Assembly: GCA_900556875.1 (NCBI GenBank)
Contig: USQQ01000002.1
Location: 100,223 to 164,222, forward strand
Source of the DNA: an uncultured Collinsella sp.
GTDB lineage: Bacteria > Actinomycetota > Coriobacteriia > Coriobacteriales > Coriobacteriaceae
Direction: 5' to 3'
DNA length: 64,000 nt
Of this stretch, positions 36,564 to 45,350 are shown in pieces (positions within the stretch are counted from its first letter, which is position 1; each line of letters begins with the position of its first letter). The position numbers were made by a program, and so were the translations under genes. Under the pieces are notes generated by a model. It worked only from the letters and a program-made list of their open reading frames with translations, was not told where the DNA came from and did no database searches.

Positions 36564-39500
36564 TTACGCCTCCTTCTTGGTCGAAGCAGCAGAGCTGGCA
36601 GCCACGGACGCAGCGCCCGCAGCACCGCCCGCAGCATCAAAGCGAGCGACATCCGCGGCACTCGCACGACCGGTCACGATGTCAAACGCCAGCTCCTCGG
36701 CCTGCGCATGCGTCTTGCCGGCAGCCTCGCCCGCGGAGACAATCGCCAGCACGCGCTCGTACTCGGTCGGAATGACCTTCACAAAGTGCTTGCTCATCGA
36801 GTCGAAGCTGTAGAGCAGCTTAATGCCGCGCGGGCTCTGCGTCGCGTCCACGTGCTCCTGGATGAGCTCGCGAATCTGCGCCAGCTCGCCGGCCGTCGGG
36901 GCCTTGAGCTCAACGCTCTCGTGGTTCACACGGGCATCGAGCGTGTCGTACTGGTCAAAGACATAGGCCACGCCGCCTGTCATGCCGGCAGCAAAATTCT
37001 GCCCGACCTCGCCCAGGATGAGCGCCAGACCGCCCGTCATGTACTCGCAGCCATGGTTGCCGCAGCCCTCGACCACCACGGTGGCACCGGAGTTGCGCAC
37101 GGCAAAACGCTGGCCGGCAAGACCGTTAATGAAGCCGCAGCCGCTCGTAGCACCAAAGAACGCAACGTTGCCCACGATGATGTTCTCGTCGAACTTGTAG
37201 GTCGCATGCGGGTTGGGGCGCACCGACACCTCGCCGCCCGAAAGACCCTTGCCAAAGTAGTCGTTGGCGTCGCCGCACACGTTGAACGTAATGCCGCGCG
37301 GCAGGAAGGCGCCAAAGCTCTGACCAGCCGAGCCATCGCAATCGATGGTGATGGAGCCGGCGGGCAGGCCCTCGGGATGCGCCTTGGTCACCGCGTTGCC
37401 CAAGATGGTGCCCACGCAGCGGTTGACGTTGGCGATATCGGCGCGGAAGCGAATCGGACGCAGGTGCGCACGGGCATCGGCCGTATAGGGCACAAACAAC
37501 GTGGAGTCGAGCGTCTTGTCGAGCTCACTGTCCGCGGCCATCTGCGGCAGGAAGTGGCGACCGTCGGCACCCGGGATATGAGCACCGAACTCGCAGGTCG
37601 CGCTCGCCAGCACGGGCGACAGATCGAGCAGGTTGGCCTTGCGGTTGCCCGGGACCTCGATCTGGCGCAAGCACTCGGGATGGCCGACCATCTCGTCGAC
37701 GGTGCGGAAGCCCAGGCTCGCCATGACCTCGCGCAGTTGCTCGGCAACAAAGAGCATAAAGTGCTCGACGTGCTCGGGCTTACCGCGGAAGCCGTGACGC
37801 AGGCGGCAGTTTTGCGTAGCGATGCCGGCCGGGCAGGTGTCCTGCTGGCAGTCGCGCTGCATGAGGCAACCCATGGAGATGAGCGGCATGGTCGCAAAGC
37901 CAAACTCCTCGGCGCCCAGCAAGCAGGCGACGGCAACGTCGGTGCCGTCCATGAGTTTGCCGTCGGCCTCGAGCACCACGCGTGAGCGCAGGCCGTTTTG
38001 CAGCAGCGTCTGCTGGGCCTCGGCAAGGCCAAGCTCCAGCGGCAGTCCCGCATGCCAGATGGAGTCGCGCGCAGCGGCACCCGAGCCGCCATTGTGGCCG
38101 CTGATCAAGATCTTGTCGGCAGCGCCCTTGGCAACGCCGGTGGCGATGGTGCCGACGCCGGCCTCGCTGACCAGCTTGACCGACACGCGTGCGCCGGGGT
38201 TGGCGTTCTTAAGATCGAAGATCAGCTCTGCCAGGTCCTCGATAGAGTAAATATCGTGATGCGGCGGAGGCGAGATCAGGCCGATGCCGGGCGTGGACTG
38301 GCGGACCTCGGCGATCCAGGGGTAGACCTTCTTGCCGGGCAGGTGACCACCCTCGCCGGGCTTAGCGCCCTGGGCCATCTTGATCTGAATCTCGAAGGCG
38401 CTGCACAGGTAGCGACTCGTCACGCCAAAGCGCGCACTTGCTACCTGCTTGATGGCGGAGTTCTTGGAATCACCGTTGGCCAGCGGGGTCTCGCGACGCG
38501 GATCCTCGCCGCCCTCGCCGGAGTTGGAACGGCCGTGCAGGCGGTTCATGGCGATGGCCATGCACTCGTGTGCCTCTTTGCTGATGGAGCCATACGACAT
38601 GGCGCCGGTGTTAAAGCGGCGGACGATGTTGAGTGCTGGCTCCACCTCGTCGAGCGAAACCGGCGTGCGGCCGCTGGCATTAAAGTCGAGCAAGTCGCGC
38701 AGACGCACGGCACGACCGGTGCGGTGCAGGCGGGCGCTGTACTCCTTAAAGGTGTCGTAGCTGTCCTCACGGCAGGCGGTCTGCAGCAGGTAGACAGTCT
38801 GCGGATCGATGAGGTGATCCTCGCCGCCGAGCGGGCGCCACTTGGTCAGACCCAGCGTGGGCAACTGATCGGGAGCCGGGCTCTTAAGGATAGCGAGCGC
38901 GGCGTCGTAGCGCTCGTTTTGCTCGCGCTCAACGTCCTCGACACCCATACCGCCCACACGGCTCACCGTGCCGGCGAAGTATGCGTTGACGAACTCCGGC
39001 GTAAAGCCCACGGCCTCGAAGATCTGCGCCGAATGGTAGCTCTGCACCGTGGAGATGCCCATCTTGGACATGATGGAGACGATGCCGGCGGTCGCAGCCT
39101 TGTTGTAGTTGGCGATGCCCTGCTCGGCCGTCACGTCCAGGTCGCCGCGTGCCGCCAGATCACGGATGCACGCATGTGCGTTGTACGGATAGATACCGCT
39201 CGCGGAGTAGCCCACCAGTGCCGCAAAGTCGTGCGGGGACACGGCGTCGCCGCACTCCACCACGATGTCGGCAAAGGTACGCACGCCAGCGCGGATCAGG
39301 TGGTTGTGCACGCAGCCCACGGCGAGCAGCGAGGGCACGGGCACCTCGCCCGCAGCGGCACGATCGCTCAACACCACGATGTTCACGCCGTCGCGGACCG
39401 CAGCCTCAACGTCCTCTGCAAGCTGCTTGAGCGCAGCCTGCAGCGCGCCCTCGCCGGCATCGCGGCGGTAGACGGCACGGAAACGGCAGGTCTTAAAGCC

Positions 39501-41261
39501 CACGCGGTCGATGGCGCAGATGCGGTCGAACTCCTCCTCGCTCAGCAGCGGACGCTCCAAGCGAACCAGCTGGCAGGCCGTACGGGAGTCCTCGAGCAGG
39601 TTGCCGTGGTTGCCCAGGTAGAGCGTGGTCGAGGTGACCATATGCTCGCGAAGGGCATCGATGGGCGGGTTTGTGACCTGGGCGAACAACTGATAGAAGT
39701 AGTCAAAGAACGAACGCGTCTTCTTGGACAGGCAGGCCAGCGGCGCATCGATGCCCATCGAGGCGAGCGGCGCCTTGCCCTGCTGGGCCATAGGGCGCAC
39801 GACCTCGTCGACGTCATCCCAGTGGTAGCCGAGCTTGGCCATGCGCACGGCAGCGGGCACCTCGGCGTCCTCGGCGGGCGTTGCCGCGGCAGGCCTATCG
39901 AGCGCGTCGACGGTCAGCGTCTCCTCAGCAATCCAATCACGGTAGGGCTTTTCCTTGGCATAGCGGGCGCGCAACTCGTCGTTGTAGATCACGCGACCGC
40001 GGGCAAAGTCGACCTCGAGCATCTGGCCCGGCCCCAGACAGCCGCTCGTCAGGATGTTCTCGGGGCGCACCTCGATGGTGCCCACCTCGCTCGCCAGCAT
40101 AAAGTGATCGTCACGCGTCACATAGTAGCGGGCGGGACGCAGGCCGTTACGGTCGAGGGCAGCGCCCAGGGTGCGACCGTCGGTAAAGGCGATGGCCGCC
40201 GGGCCATCCCATGGCTCCATGAGCATGGACTGGTAAGCGTCGTAGGCACGGCGCTCCTCGCTCAGGCTGTCGTTGTGGTCCCACGGCTCGGGCAGCAGCA
40301 TGGACGCGGCACGCGTAAGCGGGCGACCGTTCATGACCAAAAACTCAAGCACATTGTCCAGAATCGCGGAGTCGGAACCCTCGCGGTTGATGATGGGCAT
40401 CACGCGCTCAAGATCGTGCTGCAGCACGGGGCTGTACAGGTTGGGTTCGCGGGCGCGAATCCAGTTGACGTTGCCCTTGAGGGTGTTGATCTCGCCGTTA
40501 TGGATGATAAAGCGGTTGGGGTGCGCGCGCTCCCAGCTGGGCGTGGTGTTGGTGGAGTAGCGCGAGTGGACGAGCGCCACGGCCGTCTTGACGGCGGCGT
40601 CGTTGAGGTCGATGAAGAAGCGGCGCATCTGCGTGGCGACCAGCATGCCCTTGTACACGATGGTGCGCGAGCTCATAGAGCACACGTAGAAGATCTTGTC
40701 GCGCAGGGCAAACTCGGTGTCGGCCTTCTTTTCGATGGTGCGACGGCACACGTACAGGCGACGCTCAAAGGTATCGCCGGCGGGCGTGTCGTCCGGACGG
40801 CCCAGGAAGGCCTGCAAGATGGTGGGCATGCAGGCGCGCGCCGTCTCGCCCAGGTCGTGCGGGTCGACCGGCACCTCGCGCCAAAAGAGCAGCGGCACGC
40901 CGGCCTCGGCGCAGCCCTCCTCGAACACGCGACGGGCATCCTCTACGCCCTTGTCGTCCTGCGGGAAGAACAGCATGGCCACACCATAGTCGCCCTCTGC
41001 CGGCAGAATCTGGCCGCACTTTTGGGCCTCTTTACGAAAAAAGTGATGCGGAACCTGGAACAGGATGCCAGCGCCGTCGCCGGTGTTCTTCTCGAGTCCC
41101 GTGCCGCCGCGGTGCTCCAAGTTGACCAGAATGGACAGCGCATCGTCCAGAATCTGGTGATGGCGCTCACCGTTGATATCGGCAAGCGCGCCGATGCCAC
41201 AAGCATCGTGGTCGAATTCGGGGCGATAAAGGCCCTGCTGCTGAGCGGAATCTGCCTGCAT
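36564..41261 (-). CDS. gltB: glutamate synthase large subunit
   Basis: 1565 residues, normal length. N-terminal Ntn glutaminase domain whose nucleophile cysteine is in HDACGIGALAD after a 20-residue propeptide. Then the central domain, the FMN-binding synthase domain (AFEIQIKMAQGAKPGEGGHL, SGHNGGSGAAARDS), the 3Fe-4S cysteines (CLMQRDCQQDTCPAGIATQ) and the C-terminal beta-helix with repeated Gly motifs. CTAGGGGAGG precedes the ATG. Array D and a long hairpin lie upstream. Confidence 0.97.
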   Translation of the reverse strand: MQADSAQQQGLYRPEFDHDACGIGALADINGERHHQILDDALSILVNLEHRGGTGLEKNTGDGAGILFQVPHHFFRKEAQKCGQILPAEGDYGVAMLFFPQDDKGVEDARRVFEEGCAEAGVPLLFWREVPVDPHDLGETARACMPTILQAFLGRPDDTPAGDTFERRLYVCRRTIEKKADTEFALRDKIFYVCSMSSRTIVYKGMLVATQMRRFFIDLNDAAVKTAVALVHSRYSTNTTPSWERAHPNRFIIHNGEINTLKGNVNWIRAREPNLYSPVLQHDLERVMPIINREGSDSAILDNVLEFLVMNGRPLTRAASMLLPEPWDHNDSLSEERRAYDAYQSMLMEPWDGPAAIAFTDGRTLGAALDRNGLRPARYYVTRDDHFMLASEVGTIEVRPENILTSGCLGPGQMLEVDFARGRVIYNDELRARYAKEKPYRDWIAEETLTVDALDRPAAATPAEDAEVPAAVRMAKLGYHWDDVDEVVRPMAQQGKAPLASMGIDAPLACLSKKTRSFFDYFYQLFAQVTNPPIDALREHMVTSTTLYLGNHGNLLEDSRTACQLVRLERPLLSEEEFDRICAIDRVGFKTCRFRAVYRRDAGEGALQAALKQLAEDVEAAVRDGVNIVVLSDRAAAGEVPVPSLLAVGCVHNHLIRAGVRTFADIVVECGDAVSPHDFAALVGYSASGIYPYNAHACIRDLAARGDLDVTAEQGIANYNKAATAGIVSIMSKMGISTVQSYHSAQIFEAVGFTPEFVNAYFAGTVSRVGGMGVEDVEREQNERYDAALAILKSPAPDQLPTLGLTKWRPLGGEDHLIDPQTVYLLQTACREDSYDTFKEYSARLHRTGRAVRLRDLLDFNASGRTPVSLDEVEPALNIVRRFNTGAMSYGSISKEAHECMAIAMNRLHGRSNSGEGGEDPRRETPLANGDSKNSAIKQVASARFGVTSRYLCSAFEIQIKMAQGAKPGEGGHLPGKKVYPWIAEVRQSTPGIGLISPPPHHDIYSIEDLAELIFDLKNANPGARVSVKLVSEAGVGTIATGVAKGAADKILISGHNGGSGAAARDSIWHAGLPLELGLAEAQQTLLQNGLRSRVVLEADGKLMDGTDVAVACLLGAEEFGFATMPLISMGCLMQRDCQQDTCPAGIATQNCRLRHGFRGKPEHVEHFMLFVAEQLREVMASLGFRTVDEMVGHPECLRQIEVPGNRKANLLDLSPVLASATCEFGAHIPGADGRHFLPQMAADSELDKTLDSTLFVPYTADARAHLRPIRFRADIANVNRCVGTILGNAVTKAHPEGLPAGSITIDCDGSAGQSFGAFLPRGITFNVCGDANDYFGKGLSGGEVSVRPNPHATYKFDENIIVGNVAFFGATSGCGFINGLAGQRFAVRNSGATVVVEGCGNHGCEYMTGGLALILGEVGQNFAAGMTGGVAYVFDQYDTLDARVNHESVELKAPTAGELAQIRELIQEHVDATQSPRGIKLLYSFDSMSKHFVKVIPTEYERVLAIVSAGEAAGKTHAQAEELAFDIVTGRASAADVARFDAAGGAAGAASVAASSAASTKKEA

Positions 41262-41395
41262 CGCGATCCTCCCCTAGATATTTAGACAGTCAGTTGACTA
41301 GGCATACTAGGAGCATCGCCGACCCGTTGTGTTTCCCACCCGTTTCGAAACAATCGCGTAACGCACACCGACCATCAACGTCTTGCTATCAAACA

Positions 41396-41450
41396 TGTAC
41401 GTCAGCCCCCAAACATGTCGAAATTTGACATCTTTGGAGGCTGACGTACA
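41396..41450. repeat. 24-bp near-perfect hairpin
   Basis: Arms 41396-41419 and 41427-41450 match at 22 of 24 positions (TGTACGTCAGCC at the base), with loop GAAATTT. It is not followed by a T-tract. Confidence 0.75.
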
Positions 41451-41607
41451 CGTTTTAGTGCAGGGACAGCCGGCACATATGCATCTGGCCCCTTTGAATC
41501 ATTCTGGAAACAAGGGCCATGCGGACTTTTGCATGATGGGGCTCGACACAGCAGGCCTCAAGGGCGGCAACAAGACGCCCAAGTTCGGCCTGCAAACTCA
41601 CCTCTTC

Positions 41608-41829
41608 AAACATCTCAATCTGTAACAGTAAGACCCAATTTCGACGACTAACTGTTACAGATTGAGATGTTTTCGAGAGACGGTTCCGAATGTCTCAATC
41701 TATAACATGAAGGGCCGGTTTTTGCAGCTAACTGTTACAGATCGAGATTTTCCATAGGACCATTTCTTCCTGTCTTGATCTGTAACACCTAGACCCAATT
41801 TCCATCCCTAGTTGTTACAGATCAAGACA
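41608..41829 (+). repeat. hairpin-unit array D (3 units)
   Basis: Units at 41612, 41692 and 41772, period exactly 80 bp, loops of 25 nt (41628-41652, 41708-41732, 41788-41812). Unit 1 has 20-bp perfect arms and unit 3 17-bp perfect arms. The core alternates CTCAATC/GATTGAG and CTTGATC/GATCAAG, i.e. compensated. Loops 1 and 3 share AGACCCAATTTC. It lies between the divergent gltB and gpmA. Confidence 0.92.
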
Positions 41830-41966
41830 TTTCGGCAATCCCCTTTCACCGTCCCATTCAAATACAACAATTTTGTTAGTCTTGGTTAACTTTTAAGCCT
41901 AAAACGGGTATCCTTTGCGGCGTCAAGCAAACGGCACGCACACCGTGCCAGATCAAGGAGGCCCCT

Positions 41967-42740
41967 ATGGCGCACCAAGCAGACCAGCAGACGATGCAAC
42001 TCGTCCTTATCCGTCACGGAGAGTCCGAGTGGAACAAGCTCAACCTGTTCACCGGCTGGACCGATGTCGAGCTCTCCGACACGGGCCGCGAAGAGGCGGC
42101 GGCAGGCGGCCGCGCCCTCAAAGAAGCCGGTTTCGACTTTGACGTCTGCTACACTTCGCGCCTCAAGCGCGCGATCCACACCCTCAACATCGTGCTCGGC
42201 CAAATGAATCGCGAGTGGCTGCCCGTCATCAAATCCTGGAAGCTCAACGAGCGCCACTACGGCGCGTTGCAGGGTCTCAACAAGGCCGATGCCGCCGCGG
42301 AGCACGGCGACGAACAGGTGCTCATCTGGCGCCGCTCCTTCGATGTCTGCCCGCCGGCGCTCGAGCCGGGCGACAGTCGCGATCCCCACACCCAGGAGCA
42401 ATACCGCGACGTCGCGCCCGATCAGCTGCCCTATACCGAGTGCCTCAAGGACACGATCGCCCGCGCCTGGCCCTATTTCGAAGACGAGATTCGCCCCCAG
42501 ATGCTCGCCGGCAAGCGCGTACTCATCGCCGCACACGGCAACTCCCTGCGCTCACTCGTCATGAAGCTCGAGCACCTCACGCCCGAGGAGATCCTCAAGG
42601 TCAACATCCCCACCGGCGTGCCGCTCGTCTACACCTTCGATACCGATTTCAATGTCCTCGACAAGCGCTACATCGGCGACCCGGCGACCATCGCCGCCAA
42701 GATCGACGCCGTGGCCAATCAGGGCAAAGCGCACAAGTAG
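41967..42740 (+). CDS. gpmA: 2,3-bisphosphoglycerate-dependent phosphoglycerate mutase
   Basis: 257 residues. Interconverts 3- and 2-phosphoglycerate in glycolysis. The phospho-histidine is H17 in RHGESEWN; NLFTGWTDVELSDTG, ERHYGALQGLNKA and AAHGNSLRSL are conserved. AAGGAGG precedes the ATG. Followed 75 bases later by an Nramp transporter. Confidence 0.96.
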   Translation: MAHQADQQTMQLVLIRHGESEWNKLNLFTGWTDVELSDTGREEAAAGGRALKEAGFDFDVCYTSRLKRAIHTLNIVLGQMNREWLPVIKSWKLNERHYGALQGLNKADAAAEHGDEQVLIWRRSFDVCPPALEPGDSRDPHTQEQYRDVAPDQLPYTECLKDTIARAWPYFEDEIRPQMLAGKRVLIAAHGNSLRSLVMKLEHLTPEEILKVNIPTGVPLVYTFDTDFNVLDKRYIGDPATIAAKIDAVANQGKAHK

Positions 42741-42815
42741 CCCCAACCCAAATCCGACGCGTGGCGCCGCACGACCCAGATGCGACGTCACGCCGCCCAT
42801 ACGCAGGAGCGCACC

Positions 42816-44072
42816 ATGCTCAACCATCTCAAACAACACTTTGGCTCCCGACGCACCGGTGGTCACGGAGGCCTAGACATTGCGCGGCATATCGGCCCCG
42901 GGCTGCTCGTGACCGTCGGCTTTATCGACCCGGGCAACTGGGCCTCCAATATGGCCGCGGGCTCGCAGTTTGGCTACGCGCTGCTGTGGATCGTCACGCT
43001 GTCCACGATTATGCTCATCGTGCTGCAGCACAACGCGGCGCACTTGGGCATCGCCACGGGCGCCTGCCTTGCCGAGGCCACGACCCGCTTTCTCCCCCGC
43101 ATCGTGGGACGCGCGGTGCTCGGCAGCGCCTATCTCGCGACCATCGCCACCGCCATGGCCGAAGTCCTGGGCGGCGCGATTGCCCTTCAAATGCTCTTTG
43201 GGCTACCCGTGCGCGCAGGCTGCGTCATCGTGGCGACGGCATCCATGGCGATGCTCATGACGAGCTCCTACAAGCGCGCCGAGCGATGGATCATCGCCTT
43301 CGTAGGCGTGGTAGGACTCTCGTTTTTGGCCGAGCTTGCGCTGGTCAAGGTCGACTGGCCGCAGGCCGCCGCAAGCTGGATCACGCCCAGTATGCCCACC
43401 GGCTCTGCCGCGATTATCGTGAGCGTCCTGGGTGCGGTCGTTATGCCCCACAACCTCTTTCTGCACTCCGAGGTCATCCAATCCATGCACTTCGAGGGGC
43501 AAGGCGAGCAAGTTATCGAGGAGCGCCTGCGCTACGAGTTCTTCGACACGCTCTTTTCGATGGGCGTGGGCTGGGCAATCAACTCGGCCATGGTCATCCT
43601 GGCCGCAACGACCTTCTTTGCGCACGGCATCGTCGTAGACGACCTTACCGTCGCAGCAGCCACACTTTCCCCCATCCTGGGCCCGGCGAGCTCGATTATC
43701 TTTGCCGTGGCACTGCTGTTTGCGGGGCTCTCGAGCAGCGTTACGGCGGGCATGGCCGCGGGAACCATTACGGCAGGCATGTTTGATGAGGAATACGACA
43801 TCCACGACCGACACTCATCGGTTGGCGTGGCACTCTGCTTTGCCGGCGCAGTTGTTGCCTGCCTGGTCGTCAAAAATCCCTTTGAGGGCCTCATCTGGAG
43901 CCAGGCGCTGCTGTCGCTTCAGCTGCCGATCACGGTCTTTGTGCTCATACGACTCACCAGCTCGCGCCGCGTCATGGGTAAATACGCCAACTCGCGCCCG
44001 CTCAACGCGCTGCTCGTAGGGATCGGTGCCATCGTGACGATTCTCGATGTCGTGTTGTTAACAGGGATGTAA
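42816..44072 (+). CDS. Nramp family divalent metal transporter
   Basis: 418 residues from the ATG at 42816, with GGAG 6 bases upstream. About eleven helices. The metal-binding DPGNWASN of TM1 and MPHNLFLHSEV of TM6 are both present, the Met and Asn favouring Mn(II)/Fe(II). It probably imports manganese by proton symport (MntH-like). Pairing with the cofactor-type mutase upstream may be incidental. Confidence 0.88.
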   Translation: MLNHLKQHFGSRRTGGHGGLDIARHIGPGLLVTVGFIDPGNWASNMAAGSQFGYALLWIVTLSTIMLIVLQHNAAHLGIATGACLAEATTRFLPRIVGRAVLGSAYLATIATAMAEVLGGAIALQMLFGLPVRAGCVIVATASMAMLMTSSYKRAERWIIAFVGVVGLSFLAELALVKVDWPQAAASWITPSMPTGSAAIIVSVLGAVVMPHNLFLHSEVIQSMHFEGQGEQVIEERLRYEFFDTLFSMGVGWAINSAMVILAATTFFAHGIVVDDLTVAAATLSPILGPASSIIFAVALLFAGLSSSVTAGMAAGTITAGMFDEEYDIHDRHSSVGVALCFAGAVVACLVVKNPFEGLIWSQALLSLQLPITVFVLIRLTSSRRVMGKYANSRPLNALLVGIGAIVTILDVVLLTGM

Positions 44073-44098
44073 TGGGACGGGACACCTACCCAGGCAAA

Positions 44099-44321
44099 CG
44101 TCTCGATCTGTAACATCTAGACCCGCTTTTGATGTCTAGATGTTACAGATCGAGATCTTCTGCCGGACGGTTTTGGTTTGTCTTAATCTGTAACAAGTGG
44201 ATCCAATTTCCGCTTCTAGATGTTATAGATCGAGACATTTCTTCAGCTCCAACCTTTTGTCTCAATCTGTAACAGATAGGCCCGTTTTGAGCCGCCACAT
44301 GTTACAGATTGAGACAAAAGG
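44099..44321 (+). repeat. hairpin-unit array E (3 units)
   Basis: Units at 44100, 44180 and 44259 (periods 80 and 79), loops of 25 nt. Unit 3 has 22-bp perfect arms (44253-44274 with 44300-44321). In unit 1 the loop itself closes with TCTAGAC/GTCTAGA, giving a stem of over 20 bp. Between the convergent Nramp and rubredoxin genes. Confidence 0.92.
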
Positions 44322-44364
44322 TCGGCCGGACTCACGACGGACAGGATCGACTAACAGCAGCCGT

Positions 44365-44390
44365 GATCCCTTGGGGGCGGAGGAAAAGGG
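44365..44390 (+). repeat. degenerate third copy of the 30-bp dispersed repeat
   Basis: GATCCCTTGGGGGCGGAGG then AAAAGGG parallels 12854-12883 and 13251-13280 with a few changes; its right end has merged with the rubredoxin terminator. Confidence 0.55.
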
Positions 44391-44418
44391 CCCCGGCCGA
44401 GAATTCGACCGAGGCCCT
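44386..44418 (-). terminator. terminator of the flavin reductase-rubredoxin operon
   Basis: AAGGGCC-CCGGCCGA pairs with TCGACCGAGGCCCTT, including two G-U pairs on the minus strand, around GAAT/ATTC, with a short T-run. Confidence 0.75.
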
Positions 44419-44458
44419 TGGACAGAGCTATGTTCGGCTTTCGCCGTGTGTCTGCGAG

Positions 44459-44602
44459 CTACTCCTCGACGAGCTCAAACTGATCGGGACCGACGCCGCA
44501 CACCGGGCACACATAATCCTCGGGCAGCTCGGGCGTATCGACCTCAACCTCGTAACCGCAAACGACGCACACGAACTTATACGTCTTCTTCTCCTCAGCC
44601 AT
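44459..44602 (-). CDS. rubredoxin
   Basis: 47 residues from the ATG at 44602 (MAEEKKTYKF), AGGAG 6 bases upstream. One iron held by two C-x2-C pairs (FVCVVCGYEVE and DYVCPVCGVG). Slightly shorter than typical rubredoxins. It follows the flavin reductase gene by 89 bases on the same strand; together they resemble a split high-molecular-weight rubredoxin. Confidence 0.92.
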   Translation of the reverse strand: MAEEKKTYKFVCVVCGYEVEVDTPELPEDYVCPVCGVGPDQFELVEE

Positions 44603-44691
44603 GATGTTCTCCTCTCGAACGCGACTGGTGATGTACTTCATTTATCAGTATAAATTCTCAATAATATAATGCAAGTATTTTTAAAACATTT

Positions 44692-45195
44692 CTAGCCTTG
44701 ATACGAGGACGCCTTCGGAGGCGTCTTGCCCTTCAGGACCTTATGGTAGTAATCGTAGGTGAGCGGCGTCTCGTCACTCAAGCGCTCGGCATCCTCGACC
44801 TCGCCGATAAACAGTAGATGCGTGCCAACATCCACAGTGTCGATCAAATGGCAGCTAAACAGGGCCGCCGCGTGCTCGGGCACATAGGGCATGCCCAGTG
44901 CGGTCTCGCGCGTCTCGTACTTGGCAAATTTGTCATAGTCGCTGCTGGTACGGAAGCCAAAGTTGCCAATGTAGAGCATATCGGCCGTCTGGTCGATCAC
45001 CGTCAGTGCAAAGGCCTTGGCAGACGCGATAACGCCAGACGTGACGTTATCCTTGTTCACGGCAATCGAGATGCGTGGTGGCGCGGACGTCACCTGCACC
45101 GCCGTGTTGATGACGCAGCCGGCACGCAGTCCATCGGCCGCGGCGCTCACCACATACAGACCGCTCGGCATCGTAAAGAACGCAGTTTTGTCCAT
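44692..45195 (-). CDS. flavin reductase family protein
   Basis: 167 residues from the ATG at 45195 (MDKTAFFTMP), GGGAG 8 bases upstream. FMN-binding split-barrel domain with SGLYVVSA, VQVTSAPPRISIAVNK and HLLFIGEVEDAE. In anaerobes such as Moorella this domain is fused to rubredoxin (Hrb) and feeds a flavodiiron oxygen/NO reductase. Here the rubredoxin is the next gene. No flavodiiron protein is in the window. Confidence 0.87.
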   Translation of the reverse strand: MDKTAFFTMPSGLYVVSAAADGLRAGCVINTAVQVTSAPPRISIAVNKDNVTSGVIASAKAFALTVIDQTADMLYIGNFGFRTSSDYDKFAKYETRETALGMPYVPEHAAALFSCHLIDTVDVGTHLLFIGEVEDAERLSDETPLTYDYYHKVLKGKTPPKASSYQG

Positions 45196-45246
45196 AACGA
45201 TCACTCCCCTAACCCGGAATCGAACCTCACGGTTGTATGTACCCAC

Positions 45247-45280
45247 AAAAAAGGCGCCGCCCATAACGGACGCCGCCCTT
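45247..45280 (-). terminator. terminator of smpB
   Basis: An imperfect GC-rich hairpin (GGCGCC...GGCGTCC on the minus strand) followed by six T, 70 bases after the smpB stop. Confidence 0.6.
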
Positions 45281-45350
45281 GAGGAATATGTGTCAAAAAA
45301 GTTAGGAAGACGGGACGGGCACAGCAGGGCAGCTCCCCGCAAATTCGTTC

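Larger units (their letters stand above)
41262..41966. other. 705-bp intergenic region with hairpin and array D
   Basis: Divergent promoters of gltB and gpmA, a 24-bp near-perfect hairpin at 41396-41450, about 150 bases of unassigned sequence, then array D at 41608-41829. An 80-codon frame inside has no gene character. Confidence 0.6.

Noticed and set aside
37998..41285. Open frame of about 1095 codons opposite gltB
   Set aside because: Mirror of a long GC-rich gene; composition is Ala/His/Arg/Val-rich with no domain, and gltB has intact family motifs.
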